Shown in pieces: positions 10,116 through 19,051 of a stretch of DNA of 64,000 nt. The stretch spans positions 310,001 to 374,000 of the forward strand of contig NZ_RBIR01000002.1 in NCBI RefSeq assembly GCF_003634095.1. The letters run 5' to 3'. The notes below the pieces were generated by a model that did not search any database, was not told the origin of the DNA, and saw only the letters and a list, made by a program, of their open reading frames with translations. The position numbers and the translations under genes were made by a program. The stretch is from Arthrobacter oryzae (GTDB lineage: Bacteria > Actinomycetota > Actinomycetes > Actinomycetales > Micrococcaceae). Each line of letters opens with the position of its first letter. The stretch's first letter is position 1.

Positions 10116-10738
10116 CAGGAGTTCCGTTCCGGGGTCTGGGGCAGGGTCTCAGGCAGGGTCTCTTCGACGAGGCCGTCGGGGAGGACTGGAGCCTGGGCCC
10201 AGCGCGGGCCATAGCCGCGGATCACCACGGACCGCGGCTCGTCGTCGTCGTCCGTGTCGAAATCCAGCACGCCTGGCTGGGCGTCGGGACCGGCGGGCGC
10301 CGCTGCGGCGGCGCCTCCCCGGGTGCGGTGAAGCTCCACCTCGAGCCGGCTGTCGCTCAGGTGTTCAACCCGGTCCCGGCCCCACTCGACCACCGTGACA
10401 GCGCTGTCCATCGTGTTTTCCAGGTCGATGTCATCGATTTCGGCCGCCGACCCGAGCCGGTAGGCGTCCACGTGCACTAGGTCCGGACCGCCCGGGCGGG
10501 GGCCCTCAGGCAGATTGGGGTGGATGCGCACCAGCACGAACGTCGGCGAAATGATGCCGGACCGGACGCCCAGTCCCTCTCCCAGCCCCTGTGTGAAGGT
10601 GGTCTTGCCGGCGCCCAGTTCGCCGGTGAGGATCAGCAGGTCACCGGTTTTCAGGACCGCGCCCAAGGCGGCGGCGAGCGCGTGCGTCTCCGCAGCCGTC
10701 CGGACCTCAAGGCGCCGTTCCCAGGCGGGGGCGCTCAC
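10115..10738 (-). CDS. tsaE: tRNA threonylcarbamoyladenosine biosynthesis ATPase TsaE
   Basis: A 207-residue P-loop ATPase. The Walker A motif GELGAGKTTFTQG is near residue 39, followed by SPTFVLVRIH and the HVDAYRL motif of TsaE. It drives TsaB-TsaD turnover in t6A formation. It is longer than the usual 150-160 residues because of a C-terminal extension after about residue 150 (Ala/Pro-rich, then Asp-rich DTDDDDE); such tails are probably disordered. Its start overlaps the alr stop by 4 bp. Confidence 0.95.
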   Translation of the reverse strand: MSAPAWERRLEVRTAAETHALAAALGAVLKTGDLLILTGELGAGKTTFTQGLGEGLGVRSGIISPTFVLVRIHPNLPEGPRPGGPDLVHVDAYRLGSAAEIDDIDLENTMDSAVTVVEWGRDRVEHLSDSRLEVELHRTRGGAAAAAPAGPDAQPGVLDFDTDDDDEPRSVVIRGYGPRWAQAPVLPDGLVEETLPETLPQTPERNS

Positions 10739-11955
10739 GGCCGCTCTTCGCCGGTGGAGGGCTCTTCGTTAATATAGCGTCGCGGCACGCGGGGGCTGAT
10801 CCGGGTGACGATCTCGTAATTGTTGGTTCCGGCGGCCCTGGCCCAGTCATCGGCCGTGGGTCCGCCGTCGGTACCGTCGCCGAACAGTACCGCCTCGGCG
10901 CCGAGGACGCTCGGGCCCCCGGCCGTGACGTTGCGGGGTCCGAGGTCAATCACCATCTGGTCCATCGCGATGCGTCCCACTACCGGATAGTTCACGCCCT
11001 CGACCCGGACCGGGCCGCCGGTGGCGATGCGCGGGACGCCGTCGGCGTAGCCCAGCGGGATGAGCCCGAGGGTGCTGAGTCCGTCCGTGCGGTAGTTCAG
11101 GCCGTAGGAGACCCCTTGCCCGGCGGGGACGTCCTTGCAGTGCGACACCACCGTGCGCACTGTCATGGCCGGGCGCAGCCCCAGCTCGGCCGGGCGTTGT
11201 CCCTCGAAGGGGGACAGCCCGTACAGGCCGAGACCCACGCGGACCAGGTCAAAGTGGGTGTCGGGCCGGGAGAGGGTGGCCGGGGTGTTGGCCAGGTGGC
11301 GGACCTCGGGGTCCACTCCGGCGTCCTGGGCGACGGCGAGGCTCTGCCGGAACGCGGCCAGCTGCTCGTCGGTTTCAGGCCGCTCGGGTTCGTCGGCGAC
11401 GGCGAGGTGGGAGAAGATCCCCACCACCCGGAGCAGTCCCTGGTCTTGGTGTTCCATGGCTTCCCCGACGAGGCTGTCCCAGGCGTCGAGGGTGGCGCCG
11501 TTGCGGCCGAGCCCGGTGTCGACCTTCAGGTGGATGCGGGCGGGCCGTTCCTGCTCGCGGGCGGCGGCCACGATCCGGTCCAGTTCCCAGCCCGAGCAGC
11601 CGATGTCGATTCCGGCAGCCACGGCGGCGGCGAAGTTGCTGTCCGGGGTGTGCAGCCACGCCAGCAGCGGCGCCTCGATGCCCGCGGCGCGCAGTGCAAG
11701 CGCCTCGGAGATGTGGGCGACGCCCAGCCAGCTGGCTCCCGCGCCGAGAGCGGCGCGGGCCACTTGGACGGCGCCGTGCCCGTAGGCGTCGGCCTTGACC
11801 ACGGCCATGACCTTCGCGGGCGAGGCCACCGCCGCGAGGTGGCGGACGTTGTGCCGGATGGCCTCAAGATCGATTACTGCCGAGCGTTCCTCCGCACGGA
11901 CCGGCGCTGCCGCCGAATCGGACACGAGGCCGCCTGTTGCTGCTTGGTAAGTCAC
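10735..11955 (-). CDS. alr: Alanine racemase
   Basis: A 406-residue PLP-dependent enzyme that interconverts L- and D-alanine for peptidoglycan. The PLP lysine lies in VMAVVKADAYGHG near residue 53, and the second catalytic base is the Tyr of the GVSYGLNYRT block near residue 285. DQMVIDLG appears near residue 335. An extra 25 residues precede the conserved domain. The start is GTG without a Shine-Dalgarno, with TAGAAT 6 bp upstream, so the operon mRNA is probably leaderless. It is the first gene of the operon with tsaE, tsaB, rimI and tsaD. Confidence 0.95.
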   Translation of the reverse strand: MTYQAATGGLVSDSAAAPVRAEERSAVIDLEAIRHNVRHLAAVASPAKVMAVVKADAYGHGAVQVARAALGAGASWLGVAHISEALALRAAGIEAPLLAWLHTPDSNFAAAVAAGIDIGCSGWELDRIVAAAREQERPARIHLKVDTGLGRNGATLDAWDSLVGEAMEHQDQGLLRVVGIFSHLAVADEPERPETDEQLAAFRQSLAVAQDAGVDPEVRHLANTPATLSRPDTHFDLVRVGLGLYGLSPFEGQRPAELGLRPAMTVRTVVSHCKDVPAGQGVSYGLNYRTDGLSTLGLIPLGYADGVPRIATGGPVRVEGVNYPVVGRIAMDQMVIDLGPRNVTAGGPSVLGAEAVLFGDGTDGGPTADDWARAAGTNNYEIVTRISPRVPRRYINEEPSTGEERP

Positions 11956-11961
11956 TTAACG

Positions 11962-11967
11962 ATTCTA
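11962..11967 (-). promoter_or_regulatory. Predicted leaderless -10 box of the alr operon
   Basis: TAGAAT on the minus strand ends 6 bp before the GTG of alr. No ribosome binding site lies between them. Confidence 0.5.
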
Positions 11968-12013
11968 GGGGCGGCGCCGCGGGCCGAATAATCCGCGGGC
12001 CCATCCGCCGCTG

Positions 12014-12266
12014 AGCATGCCCATTCTTCCCGCGGGACATGCCCATTCCTCACACCCGGGCCCGCACATAACGGGCCCGTGCCCACTCCAGCGCCCCAGC
12101 AAGGGACATGTCCAGTGGTGAACACGCAGCCTCCCAGGCCCACCCGAGGGACATGCCCATTCCTCACACCCAAGCCCGCACATAACGGGCCCGTGCCCAC
12201 TCCAGCGCCCCAGCAAGGGACATGTCCAGTGGTGAACACGCCGCGCGCCCCAGCGAGGGGTATGTC
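12014..12266. repeat. CATG-core repeat cluster with a 94-bp direct repeat (locus B)
   Basis: This spacer between alr and the PfkB kinase gene has the same core as locus A (GRCATGYYC), again with copies in both orientations. A 94-bp unit occurs twice, at 12034-12127 and 12148-12241 (period 114 bp), and differs at only two adjacent bases. Each unit begins GGGACATGCCCATT, contains a GGGCCCGT segment and ends with GGGACATGTCCAGTGG. A further partial copy (GGGTATGTCC) is at about 12258. Frames that run through it are just translations of the repeat. Confidence 0.85.
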
Positions 12267-12272
12267 CAGCGG

Positions 12273-13364
12273 CTACGCGTCGGAGAGGTGCGCGATGGTC
12301 GCCGTCGCCCGCCGCTGCGCCTCGGGCGGAACATCCCGCATGATTTCTTCCAGGAAGCTGTAACGGCGCAGCCATTGACTGCCCTGCCGTTCCTTGCGGG
12401 CGTTGGCCCGCTGCCACCAATCGGCAATGTCGCCCCAGCCGGGGGCAGCCAGCGAGCCGCCGACCTCCTGCACGGCCAGGGCCGCGCAGAGATTCGCGAA
12501 CCGCAGCCGGTCGCCGAGCGGCCAGCCGGCCAGGCAGCCCACGATGAAGGCCGCGCCGAAGCAGTCACCGGCCCCGGTGGGATCGTAGGCCCGGACGGGC
12601 AGGGAGGGGACCCACTCTTCCTCCCCCGTTTGCGAGTCCACGGCCATGGACCCCTGGGCACCGAGCGTGACCACCGCCACCGGGACCCTGTCCGCGAGCG
12701 AATACAGCGCGGACCAGGGGTCGTCGCGGCCCGTGAAGTTCATCGCCTCGTGCTGGTTCGGCATAAACGCGTGGAAGTACTGCAGGTTGTCCAGCCGGGA
12801 CGGGGACCACGCGCCGGTGGGATCCCAGCCGACGTCGCCGAACAGCCGCACGCCGCTCTTATGTGCGTCGAGGGCCCACGGTTCGAGCTCCTCCCCCAGC
12901 TCCGCAACGGCTGCGAGCGCGGTCGGCGGACATCCGATGAGCTCGGTGGAGGACACCGGCGCAGGATGGCCGTGCGTCACCATGGACCGGTCCTTCTCCA
13001 CGCTCAAGGACACCGTGACGGGCGAATGCCAGCCGGGCACCCGTCGGGACAGCGAGAGGTCCACATGTTCCTGGGCGTCCAGGATCTTCCAGTTGTAGTC
13101 CCCGTAACCGTCGTCGCCGAACGCGGCGGCCAGCACGGTCCGCAGTCCCAGCCTGGACGCGGCAATCGCCTGATTGGCGACCCCGCCGGGGCAGCTGCCC
13201 ATGCCGTCGCTCCAGATTTCCGTTCCGGGCTGGGGCGCGTGGGGCAGCCCGGTGAAGATGATGTCCTGGAACACGGTGCCGGTCAGCAGCAGGTCGAAAC
13301 CGTCCGCGGCCGTGCTGCGGACGGCAGACAGCGGGTCAAACCGCGGCGTCGGGATCGCGTCCAT
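12273..13364 (-). CDS. PfkB-family carbohydrate kinase
   Basis: A 363-residue sugar or nucleoside kinase of the ribokinase/PfkB family. The first PfkB signature region (SCPGGVANQAIAASRLG, about residues 56-72) binds sugar, and the second signature DPTGAGDCFGAA (about residues 262-273) contains the catalytic Asp and anion hole. The substrate cannot be told from the sequence. The C-terminal 60 residues, with WWQRANARKERQGSQWLRRYSFLEE, extend beyond the core fold. A TAGTCT box sits 7 bp before the ATG. It is divergent from the GH4 glycosidase, so a joint role in sugar use is possible but unproven. Confidence 0.88.
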   Translation of the reverse strand: MDAIPTPRFDPLSAVRSTAADGFDLLLTGTVFQDIIFTGLPHAPQPGTEIWSDGMGSCPGGVANQAIAASRLGLRTVLAAAFGDDGYGDYNWKILDAQEHVDLSLSRRVPGWHSPVTVSLSVEKDRSMVTHGHPAPVSSTELIGCPPTALAAVAELGEELEPWALDAHKSGVRLFGDVGWDPTGAWSPSRLDNLQYFHAFMPNQHEAMNFTGRDDPWSALYSLADRVPVAVVTLGAQGSMAVDSQTGEEEWVPSLPVRAYDPTGAGDCFGAAFIVGCLAGWPLGDRLRFANLCAALAVQEVGGSLAAPGWGDIADWWQRANARKERQGSQWLRRYSFLEEIMRDVPPEAQRRATATIAHLSDA

Positions 13365-13371
13365 ACACGGC

Positions 13372-13377
13372 AGACTA
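13372..13377 (-). promoter_or_regulatory. Predicted leaderless -10 box of the PfkB kinase gene
   Basis: TAGTCT on the minus strand is 7 bp before the ATG at 13364, with no Shine-Dalgarno. Confidence 0.45.
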
Positions 13378-13523
13378 CGCTGTACCGCCGTCGAGGGGAA
13401 CCGCCACCAGCGGCGCCCCGGTTGGCGCCTCCCGACGCCGAACGGCCGTCGGCGGGCTCGCCGCGGCGCCCCGGCAGAATCAGCCCGGTACTAGCGGTGA
13501 CAAGTTGGGATTGGGGCGGGGAA

Positions 13524-13529
13524 TAGACT
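13524..13529 (+). promoter_or_regulatory. Predicted leaderless -10 box of the GH4 gene
   Basis: TAGACT is 6 bp before the ATG at 13536, with no Shine-Dalgarno in between. Confidence 0.45.
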
Positions 13530-13535
13530 GTCGGC

Positions 13536-14945
13536 ATGCGGCTCACCATCGTCGGCGGGGGCGGGTTCCGGGTCCCCCTGGTCTATCGGGCGCTCTTCGC
13601 CGGCCCCTTCGCGGGGCTGGTGCGGGAGCTGGTGCTCTACGACGTCGACGCCGGCCGGCTGGCGGCAATCGAGGCGGCCCTGGCCGCCCTTGCCCAGCAG
13701 GGCACCCATGGTCAGGGCCCCCAGGGTCACGGCCCGCAGGGTGCCGGCCCGCAGGTCCGAACCGCTTCGTCGCTCGCCGAGGCCCTCGACGGCACCGATA
13801 TGGTCTTCGCCGCGATCCGGCCTGGGGGCACCGCCGGACGCATCTCCGACGAGCGGATCGCACTGGAGCTGGGCCTCCTGGGCCAGGAAACCACGGGTGC
13901 GGGCGGCATCTCCTACGCCCTGCGGTCCATTCCGCCGATGCTGCGGCTCGCCGAGGAAATGCGGAACCGTTGCCCCGGGGCCTGGCTCCTGAACTTCACC
14001 AACCCCGCCGGAATGGTTACCGAGGCCCTGGTCCCGGTGCTCGGACGCAGGGTGATCGGGATTTGCGACTCCGCCAGCGGCCTCGTGCACCGGGCGGCGC
14101 GGGCTGCCGGGGTCACGCTCCCGGCGGGCGGGCTCGACGGCGTCGGCTACTACGGCCTGAACCACCTCGGCTGGCTGTACCGTCTGAAGTCCGGCGGCCG
14201 GGATGCCCTGCCCGGGCTGCTGGCGAACCCTGCAGCCCTGGCGGGGTTCGAGGAGGGCCGGCTGTTTCCGCCCGAATTTCTGGCGGACCTTCGCTGCCTG
14301 CCGAATGAGTACCTTTTCTATTACTACGACACCGCCCGCGCGCTGGCCGGCATGCGCGGCGCCGACCTGACCCGGGGCGAGTCCATCGCCCGGCAGCAGG
14401 CCGAGCTCTATCCCCGGCTGGCATCGGCCGGGCCGGACGCGTTTGCGCTCTGGGAGGCCGCACGCCGGTCACGCGAAGAAGGCTACCTCGCGGAAGCCCG
14501 CACGCCGGGCGAGCACCGGGATGAGTCCGACCTCGCCGGCGGCGGCTACGAGCGGGTTGCGCTGGCGGCCATGCGCGCCTTGTCCGGCGGCGGTCCGACC
14601 GACCTGATCCTCAATACGGTCAACACCGTCGCCGGGTCGGCGGTGCCGGCCGTGCCGGGGCTGCCGGCGGACGCCGTCGTCGAGGTTCCCTGCGCTGTGA
14701 CGTCCGACGGCGCGGTGCCCCTTCCGCAGGATCCGCCCGGGCCGGAGCAGCTGACGCTGATGCGCCGGGTCAAGGAAGTCGAACGGTTCGTGGTGGAGGC
14801 GGTGACCACCGGCCGCCGGGAGGCAGCCCTCGCCGCCTTCGCCCGGCATCCGCTCGTCGACTCCGAAGTGCTCGCCGCCGAACTGCTCACCGGGTACGAG
14901 GCGGCGTTCCCGGAACTGGGCAGCCTCTGGCACATCGGCCCGTGA
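13536..14945 (+). CDS. Glycoside hydrolase family 4 (6-phospho-beta-glucosidase-like)
   Basis: A 469-residue GH4 enzyme, a family that uses NAD+ and a divalent metal to cleave (often 6-phosphorylated) glycosides. The NAD-binding start is MRLTIVGGGGFRVP. The LLNFTNPAGMVTEAL block (about 151-165), the metal-site Cys in IGICDSAS (about 174-180) and the His in GLNHLGWLYR (about 207-216) are family features. A Gly-Gln-Pro repeat (GQGPQGHGPQGAGPQ, about residues 65-79) is inserted in the Rossmann domain and is unusual. The substrate (phosphorylated or not, alpha or beta) is uncertain. It is divergent from the PfkB kinase. Confidence 0.87.
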   Translation: MRLTIVGGGGFRVPLVYRALFAGPFAGLVRELVLYDVDAGRLAAIEAALAALAQQGTHGQGPQGHGPQGAGPQVRTASSLAEALDGTDMVFAAIRPGGTAGRISDERIALELGLLGQETTGAGGISYALRSIPPMLRLAEEMRNRCPGAWLLNFTNPAGMVTEALVPVLGRRVIGICDSASGLVHRAARAAGVTLPAGGLDGVGYYGLNHLGWLYRLKSGGRDALPGLLANPAALAGFEEGRLFPPEFLADLRCLPNEYLFYYYDTARALAGMRGADLTRGESIARQQAELYPRLASAGPDAFALWEAARRSREEGYLAEARTPGEHRDESDLAGGGYERVALAAMRALSGGGPTDLILNTVNTVAGSAVPAVPGLPADAVVEVPCAVTSDGAVPLPQDPPGPEQLTLMRRVKEVERFVVEAVTTGRREAALAAFARHPLVDSEVLAAELLTGYEAAFPELGSLWHIGP

Positions 14946-14973
14946 GGACGCCGTCCGTGGCGAGGCTTTAAGC

Positions 14974-15017
14974 GTCCCGCGGGCAGCCGGCCCGGAGCGG
15001 CTCCGGGAGCGGGACCT
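14974..15017. terminator. Hairpin between convergent GH4 and acetyltransferase genes
   Basis: Outer arms GTCCCGC and GCGGGAC enclose an inner CCCGGAG-CGG-CTCCGGG hairpin. It sits between two convergent genes and has no T-run, so a bidirectional terminator is likely but not proven. Confidence 0.5.
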
Positions 15018-15026
15018 GGGCCCCGG

Positions 15027-15641
15027 CTACAACTTGCGGTACATAACGTGCAGGCCCACATAGCCCAAGGTGGGGTGGTTGAATGCCTCGGGAATGGTCG
15101 CGAGCACCTCAAAGCCCATGGATTTCCAGGCTGCGACCGCACGGGCATTGCTTTCCACGACGGCGTTGAACTGCATGGCCCGGAAGCCGGCCTCGCGGGC
15201 GGCGTCGAGCGAATAGGCGCAGAGGGCCCGGGCCAGGCCACGGCCTACCTGCGCGGGGTGAACCATGTAGCCGGCGTTGGCGACGTGGCTGCCACCGCCG
15301 CCCTGGTTGGGGTGCAGTTCGCCGGTGCCAAGAATGGCCTCGGCGTCCGTGGCCCGGCCGGCCCCGCCGGCCCCGCCGGTGTCCCCATCGGCGCCGCCCG
15401 TGCCGCCGCGCGTGCGGTCTCCGGGGCTGGACCCGGAACCGACCGCGACAAATGTCTGCCCCGGAGCCTGCTTGAACCAGCGCGCGCGGGCCTCGTCCTC
15501 GGCGGTGTCCCGGTCCCAGGTGAAGGTCTCCCCCGCGCGGATGACGGGTTCCAGAATCGCCCAGATGCCCGGCCAGTCCTCCGGGCGGGCCTCGCGGATT
15601 TCCCAGCCGGCTGCAGGTTTCAGTTCTGTGGAAGCGTTCAC
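15027..15641 (-). CDS. GNAT-family N-acetyltransferase
   Basis: About 204 residues. The protein begins WEIREARPEDWPGIWAILEPVIRAGETFTWDRD, like phosphinothricin-type GNATs. The acetyl-CoA loop is VHPAQVGRGLARALC, followed by AVVESNARAVAAWKSMGFEV. Between the first strands and the core lies a low-complexity Gly/Asp/Arg-rich insert (about residues 68-100) that is not part of the normal fold. The open frame continues a long way upstream as an antisense shadow of mshA. I chose the GTG at 15641 because TAACGT sits 7 bp before it; the GTG at 15650 is possible. The acceptor is unknown. Confidence 0.82.
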   Translation of the reverse strand: MNASTELKPAAGWEIREARPEDWPGIWAILEPVIRAGETFTWDRDTAEDEARARWFKQAPGQTFVAVGSGSSPGDRTRGGTGGADGDTGGAGGAGRATDAEAILGTGELHPNQGGGGSHVANAGYMVHPAQVGRGLARALCAYSLDAAREAGFRAMQFNAVVESNARAVAAWKSMGFEVLATIPEAFNHPTLGYVGLHVMYRKL

Positions 15642-15648
15642 AGCCGCC

Positions 15649-15654
15649 ACGTTA
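15649..15654 (-). promoter_or_regulatory. Predicted leaderless -10 box of the GNAT gene
   Basis: TAACGT on the minus strand, 7 bp before the chosen GTG at 15641. Confidence 0.35.
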
Positions 15655-15881
15655 GCACTCCGCGCGGCCCTGTCAGCCGCGAGATGAAACTGCACTGCCG
15701 CCCGTTCCGGGGCCGGACACCGAACACCTCCGACGGGCAATTTGGCCGGCCCTCGAACCAACCGGTGAACCAACCCGCGAACCGCCCCACGAGCAGTCCC
15801 GTGAACCGGCCCGGACATGAGGAGTAATGTTTTATCGAAACGCATTTGGCAGAAGAAAATTGTGCAGGGGAAAGGGGAACC

Positions 15882-17147
15882 GTGTCGCTGATCCGCCGCG
15901 TCGCGTTCCTCTCCCTGCACACCTCGCCGATGGAACAGCCCGGTTCCGGCGACGCCGGCGGCATGAACGTGTACGTCAGGGCGCTGGCCGCGGCCCTCGC
16001 CGAGACCGGCGTCGAGGTGGAGATTTTCACCCGCTCCACGTCGGCCTCGCAGCCCGCCGTCGAGCACCCGTCCCCGGGCGTTTGCGTGCACAACGTCCTG
16101 GCCGGGCCGCCCCGGAAGCTGCCTAAGGAGGAGCTCCCCGGGCTGCTGCACAGCATGGTCGCCGAAATCGACCGGATCCGGAACCTCCAGCCGCACGGCC
16201 GGTATGACGTCATCCACTCGCACTACTGGGTGTCCGGCGTGGCCGGGCTGGAGCTCGCGGAGTTGTGGCAGCTGCCCTTGGTCCACACCATGCACACAAT
16301 GGCGAAGGTCAAGAACCAGCTCCTCGAGTCCGGCGAACAGCCCGAGCCGCGGCGGCGTGAGGACGGCGAGCAGCGGATTGTCGACGGCGCCTCCCGGCTG
16401 ATCGCTAACACCGGCACCGAGGCGGCCGAGCTGGTCTCGCACTACAACGCCGATATCGACCGCATCGACGTCGCGCCGCCGGGTGTGGACCTCGCCGTCT
16501 TCACGCCGTCCTTCAGGAACCGAGCACGGACCGAGCACGGCATCGCCCCGGGTAAGTTCCATCTGCTCTTCGCGGGCCGGATCCAGCGGCTCAAGGGCCC
16601 GCAGATCCTGATCAAGGCGGCCGCGCTCCTGCGGTCCCGCCGCCCGGACATCGACTTGCAGCTCACCATTCTGGGGGCTGCCAGCGGGGCCCAGGATTTC
16701 AACCTCAAGGCGCTGATCAGCGCTTCGGGCATGGACGACGTCGCCACCCACCACCCGCCGGTCAACGCCCCCGAGCTGGCCGGCTGGTACCGGTCGGCAG
16801 ACGTCGTGGTCATGCCTTCCTACAGCGAGTCGTTCGGCCTGGTGGCCCTGGAGGCCCAGGCCTGCGGGACCCCCGTCCTCGCCACGAAAGTGGGCGGGCT
16901 GTCCCGGGCAGTCCAGGACGGGCGAACCGGGATGCTGGTCGAGGGCCACAAGGCCAGCGACTGGGCCGACGCCCTCGAAGCGCTCTACGACGACCCCCAA
17001 ACGCGCACCGACATGGGGCGCGCCGCCGCGATCCTTGCCCAGGATTTCGGCTGGCAACGCACCGCCGCGATTACCCTGGAGAGCTATCACACCGCCGTGA
17101 GCCAGTATTTTGGAAACCTGACCATTCCGGTGGGCCACACGCCCTGA
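15882..17147 (+). CDS. mshA: D-inositol-3-phosphate glycosyltransferase MshA
   Basis: A GT4-family glycosyltransferase of about 421 residues that joins GlcNAc from UDP-GlcNAc to 1L-myo-inositol 1-phosphate, the first step of mycothiol synthesis. FLSLHTSPMEQPGSGDAGGM near the N-terminus, HSHYWVSG near residue 109, and the donor-site E-x7-E motif (ESFGLVALE near residue 315) are all present. I start at the GTG at 15882, which follows AAAGGGGAA; an upstream TTG at 15846 would add 12 residues. The product of ino1 (19052-20137) is its acceptor, so the two genes are functionally linked across fhs. Confidence 0.94.
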   Translation: MSLIRRVAFLSLHTSPMEQPGSGDAGGMNVYVRALAAALAETGVEVEIFTRSTSASQPAVEHPSPGVCVHNVLAGPPRKLPKEELPGLLHSMVAEIDRIRNLQPHGRYDVIHSHYWVSGVAGLELAELWQLPLVHTMHTMAKVKNQLLESGEQPEPRRREDGEQRIVDGASRLIANTGTEAAELVSHYNADIDRIDVAPPGVDLAVFTPSFRNRARTEHGIAPGKFHLLFAGRIQRLKGPQILIKAAALLRSRRPDIDLQLTILGAASGAQDFNLKALISASGMDDVATHHPPVNAPELAGWYRSADVVVMPSYSESFGLVALEAQACGTPVLATKVGGLSRAVQDGRTGMLVEGHKASDWADALEALYDDPQTRTDMGRAAAILAQDFGWQRTAAITLESYHTAVSQYFGNLTIPVGHTP

Positions 17148-17216
17148 GCCGGACCCGCCCCCGTGCCGGCACCACTGGACCGGGAACCCGCCGACGCCAC
17201 GAGCCGAAGGACAACG

Positions 17217-18962
17217 ATGTCTGAGACCACCACTGCCGGGAACAACGTGCCCAGCGACCTGGAAATTGCCCAGCAAGCCGTCATGAAGCCGATCGAGGAG
17301 ATCGCGGCGGCCGCCGGCATCAACCCGGAGGCGCTGGAGCTCTACGGACCTTACAAGGCCAAGATCGATCCGGCGAAGTTAAACATCACGGCGGGCGTTG
17401 CACCCGGCCCGCCCGGCTCCCCGGTCGATGCCCCCGCATCTGCTCCCGGAAAGGTCGTGCTCGTCTCGGCGATGTCCCCCACCCCGGCGGGCGAGGGCAA
17501 GTCCACCACCACGGTCGGTCTCGCCGACTCCCTGGCCCGCGCCGGGCACAAGGTGATGATCGCGCTGCGCGAGCCATCCCTGGGCCCCATCCTGGGCATG
17601 AAGGGCGGCGCCACCGGCGGCGGCTACTCCCAGGTGCTGCCGATGGACCAGATCAATTTGCACTTCACCGGCGACTTCCACGCCATCACCTCGGCGAACA
17701 ACGCCCTGATGGCCCTGGTGGATAACCACATCTTCCAGGGCAACGAGCTCAACATCGACCCCCGGCGGATGACGTTCAAGAGGGTTCTGGACATGAACGA
17801 CAGGTCCCTGCGCGAGGTCGTGATCGGACTCGGCGGTCCGGTGCAGGGCGTCCCGCGGCAGGACGGCTTCGACATCACCGTGGCCTCCGAGATCATGGCC
17901 GTGTTCTGCCTCGCCACGGACCTGAATGACCTGCGCGAGCGGCTGGGCAGGATCACGTTCGGCTACACCTACGATCGCAAGCCCGTCACGGTGGCCGATC
18001 TGGGCGTGCAGGGCGCACTGACCCTGCTGCTCAAGGACGCGATCAAGCCCAACCTGGTCCAGACCATCGCCGGCACCCCGGCGCTCGTGCACGGCGGCCC
18101 GTTCGCCAACATCGCCCACGGCTGCAACTCCCTCATCGCCACGCAGACGGCCCGCCGCCTCGCGGACGTCGTGGTCACCGAGGCCGGCTTCGGCGCGGAC
18201 CTGGGGGCGGAAAAGTATATGGACATCAAGTCGCGGATGGCCGACGTCGCCCCGTCCGCCGTCGTCCTTGTGGCGACCGTCCGGGCACTGAAGATGCACG
18301 GCGGGGTGGCGAAGGACCGGCTTAAGGAGCCCAACGTGGAGGCGCTGGCCGCCGGCGTCGCCAATCTTCAGCGCCACATCCGCAACGTCGAGAAGTTCGG
18401 CATCGTCCCGGTCGTGGCGATCAACAAATTTGCCACGGACACCGCCGAGGAGCTCGACTGGCTCCTGGAGTGGTGCGCCGCGGAGGGCGTCCAGGCGGCG
18501 GTGGCCGATGTCTGGGGACGCGGCGGAGGCGGTGACGGCGGGGACGAGCTCGCCGCGAAGGTGGCGGCCGCGATCGACGCCCCGCACAGCTTCCGGCACC
18601 TGTACCCGCTGGACATGTCCGTCGAGGATAAGATCCGGACCATCGTGCAGGAGGTATACGGCGCCGACGGCGTGGACTTCTCGGTGCCGGCGCTCAAGCG
18701 GCTGGCCGAGATCGAGAAGAACGGCTGGTCCGGGATGCCGGTGTGCATGGCGAAGACCCAGTACTCCTTCAGCGACGACGCCACGCGGCTCGGCGCCCCC
18801 AAGGGCTTCACCGTCCATGTCCGGGACCTGATTCCCAAGACCGGCGCCGGCTTCATCGTGGCCCTCACCGGCGCGGTCATGACCATGCCCGGCCTGCCCA
18901 AGGTCCCGGCGGCGATGCGGATGGACGTCGACGACGCCGGGAACCCCGTCGGCCTCTTTTAA
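17217..18962 (+). CDS. fhs: Formate-tetrahydrofolate ligase
   Basis: A 581-residue formyltetrahydrofolate synthetase that makes 10-formyl-THF from formate, THF and ATP. The nucleotide-binding loop [20 protein letters not shown] lies near residue 90. [22 protein letters not shown] and FTGDFHAI follow, and the protein ends in [15 protein letters not shown]. The frame opens earlier (GTG at 17163), but the ATG at 17217 has a GAAGG site and gives the usual N-terminus plus a short extension. It follows mshA by 69 bp and may be co-transcribed. Transcription probably ends in the large palindrome right after the stop. Confidence 0.96.
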   Translation: MSETTTAGNNVPSDLEIAQQAVMKPIEEIAAAAGINPEALELYGPYKAKIDPAKLNITAGVAPGPPGSPVDAPASAPGKVVLVSAMSPTPAGEGKSTTTVGLADSLARAGHKVMIALREPSLGPILGMKGGATGGGYSQVLPMDQINLHFTGDFHAITSANNALMALVDNHIFQGNELNIDPRRMTFKRVLDMNDRSLREVVIGLGGPVQGVPRQDGFDITVASEIMAVFCLATDLNDLRERLGRITFGYTYDRKPVTVADLGVQGALTLLLKDAIKPNLVQTIAGTPALVHGGPFANIAHGCNSLIATQTARRLADVVVTEAGFGADLGAEKYMDIKSRMADVAPSAVVLVATVRALKMHGGVAKDRLKEPNVEALAAGVANLQRHIRNVEKFGIVPVVAINKFATDTAEELDWLLEWCAAEGVQAAVADVWGRGGGGDGGDELAAKVAAAIDAPHSFRHLYPLDMSVEDKIRTIVQEVYGADGVDFSVPALKRLAEIEKNGWSGMPVCMAKTQYSFSDDATRLGAPKGFTVHVRDLIPKTGAGFIVALTGAVMTMPGLPKVPAAMRMDVDDAGNPVGLF

Positions 18963-18966
18963 ACAG

Positions 18967-19029
18967 CAACGCGGGGTCACTTACGGCCCATAATTCCCCT
19001 CGGGATGGGCCGTAAGTGACCCCGCGTTG
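18967..19029. repeat. Perfect palindromic repeat (CAACGCGGGGTCA family), probable two-way terminator
   Basis: Perfect 24-bp arms enclose a 15-base loop (18991-19005). The arms begin CAACGCGGGGTCACTT. It lies between the convergent genes fhs and ino1. A related copy with the same loop length occurs at 23217-23279. It acts like a dispersed repeat and may end transcription from both sides. Confidence 0.85.
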
Positions 19030-19051
19030 CATTGTGCGGGGGCGGGAGTGG

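Noticed and set aside
12014..12266. Possible CRISPR array
   Set aside because: Copies are of uneven length, occur in both orientations, lack regular spacers, and no cas genes are near.
11952..12420. Minus-strand frames in repeat cluster B with TTGHVPCWGAG-like repeats
   Set aside because: They are translations of the DNA repeat, with no start signal and no domain.
15027..17276. A 749-codon minus frame that could make the acetyltransferase a giant protein
   Set aside because: Upstream of 15641 it is antisense to mshA and has no recognisable domain. Only the last 204 codons look real.
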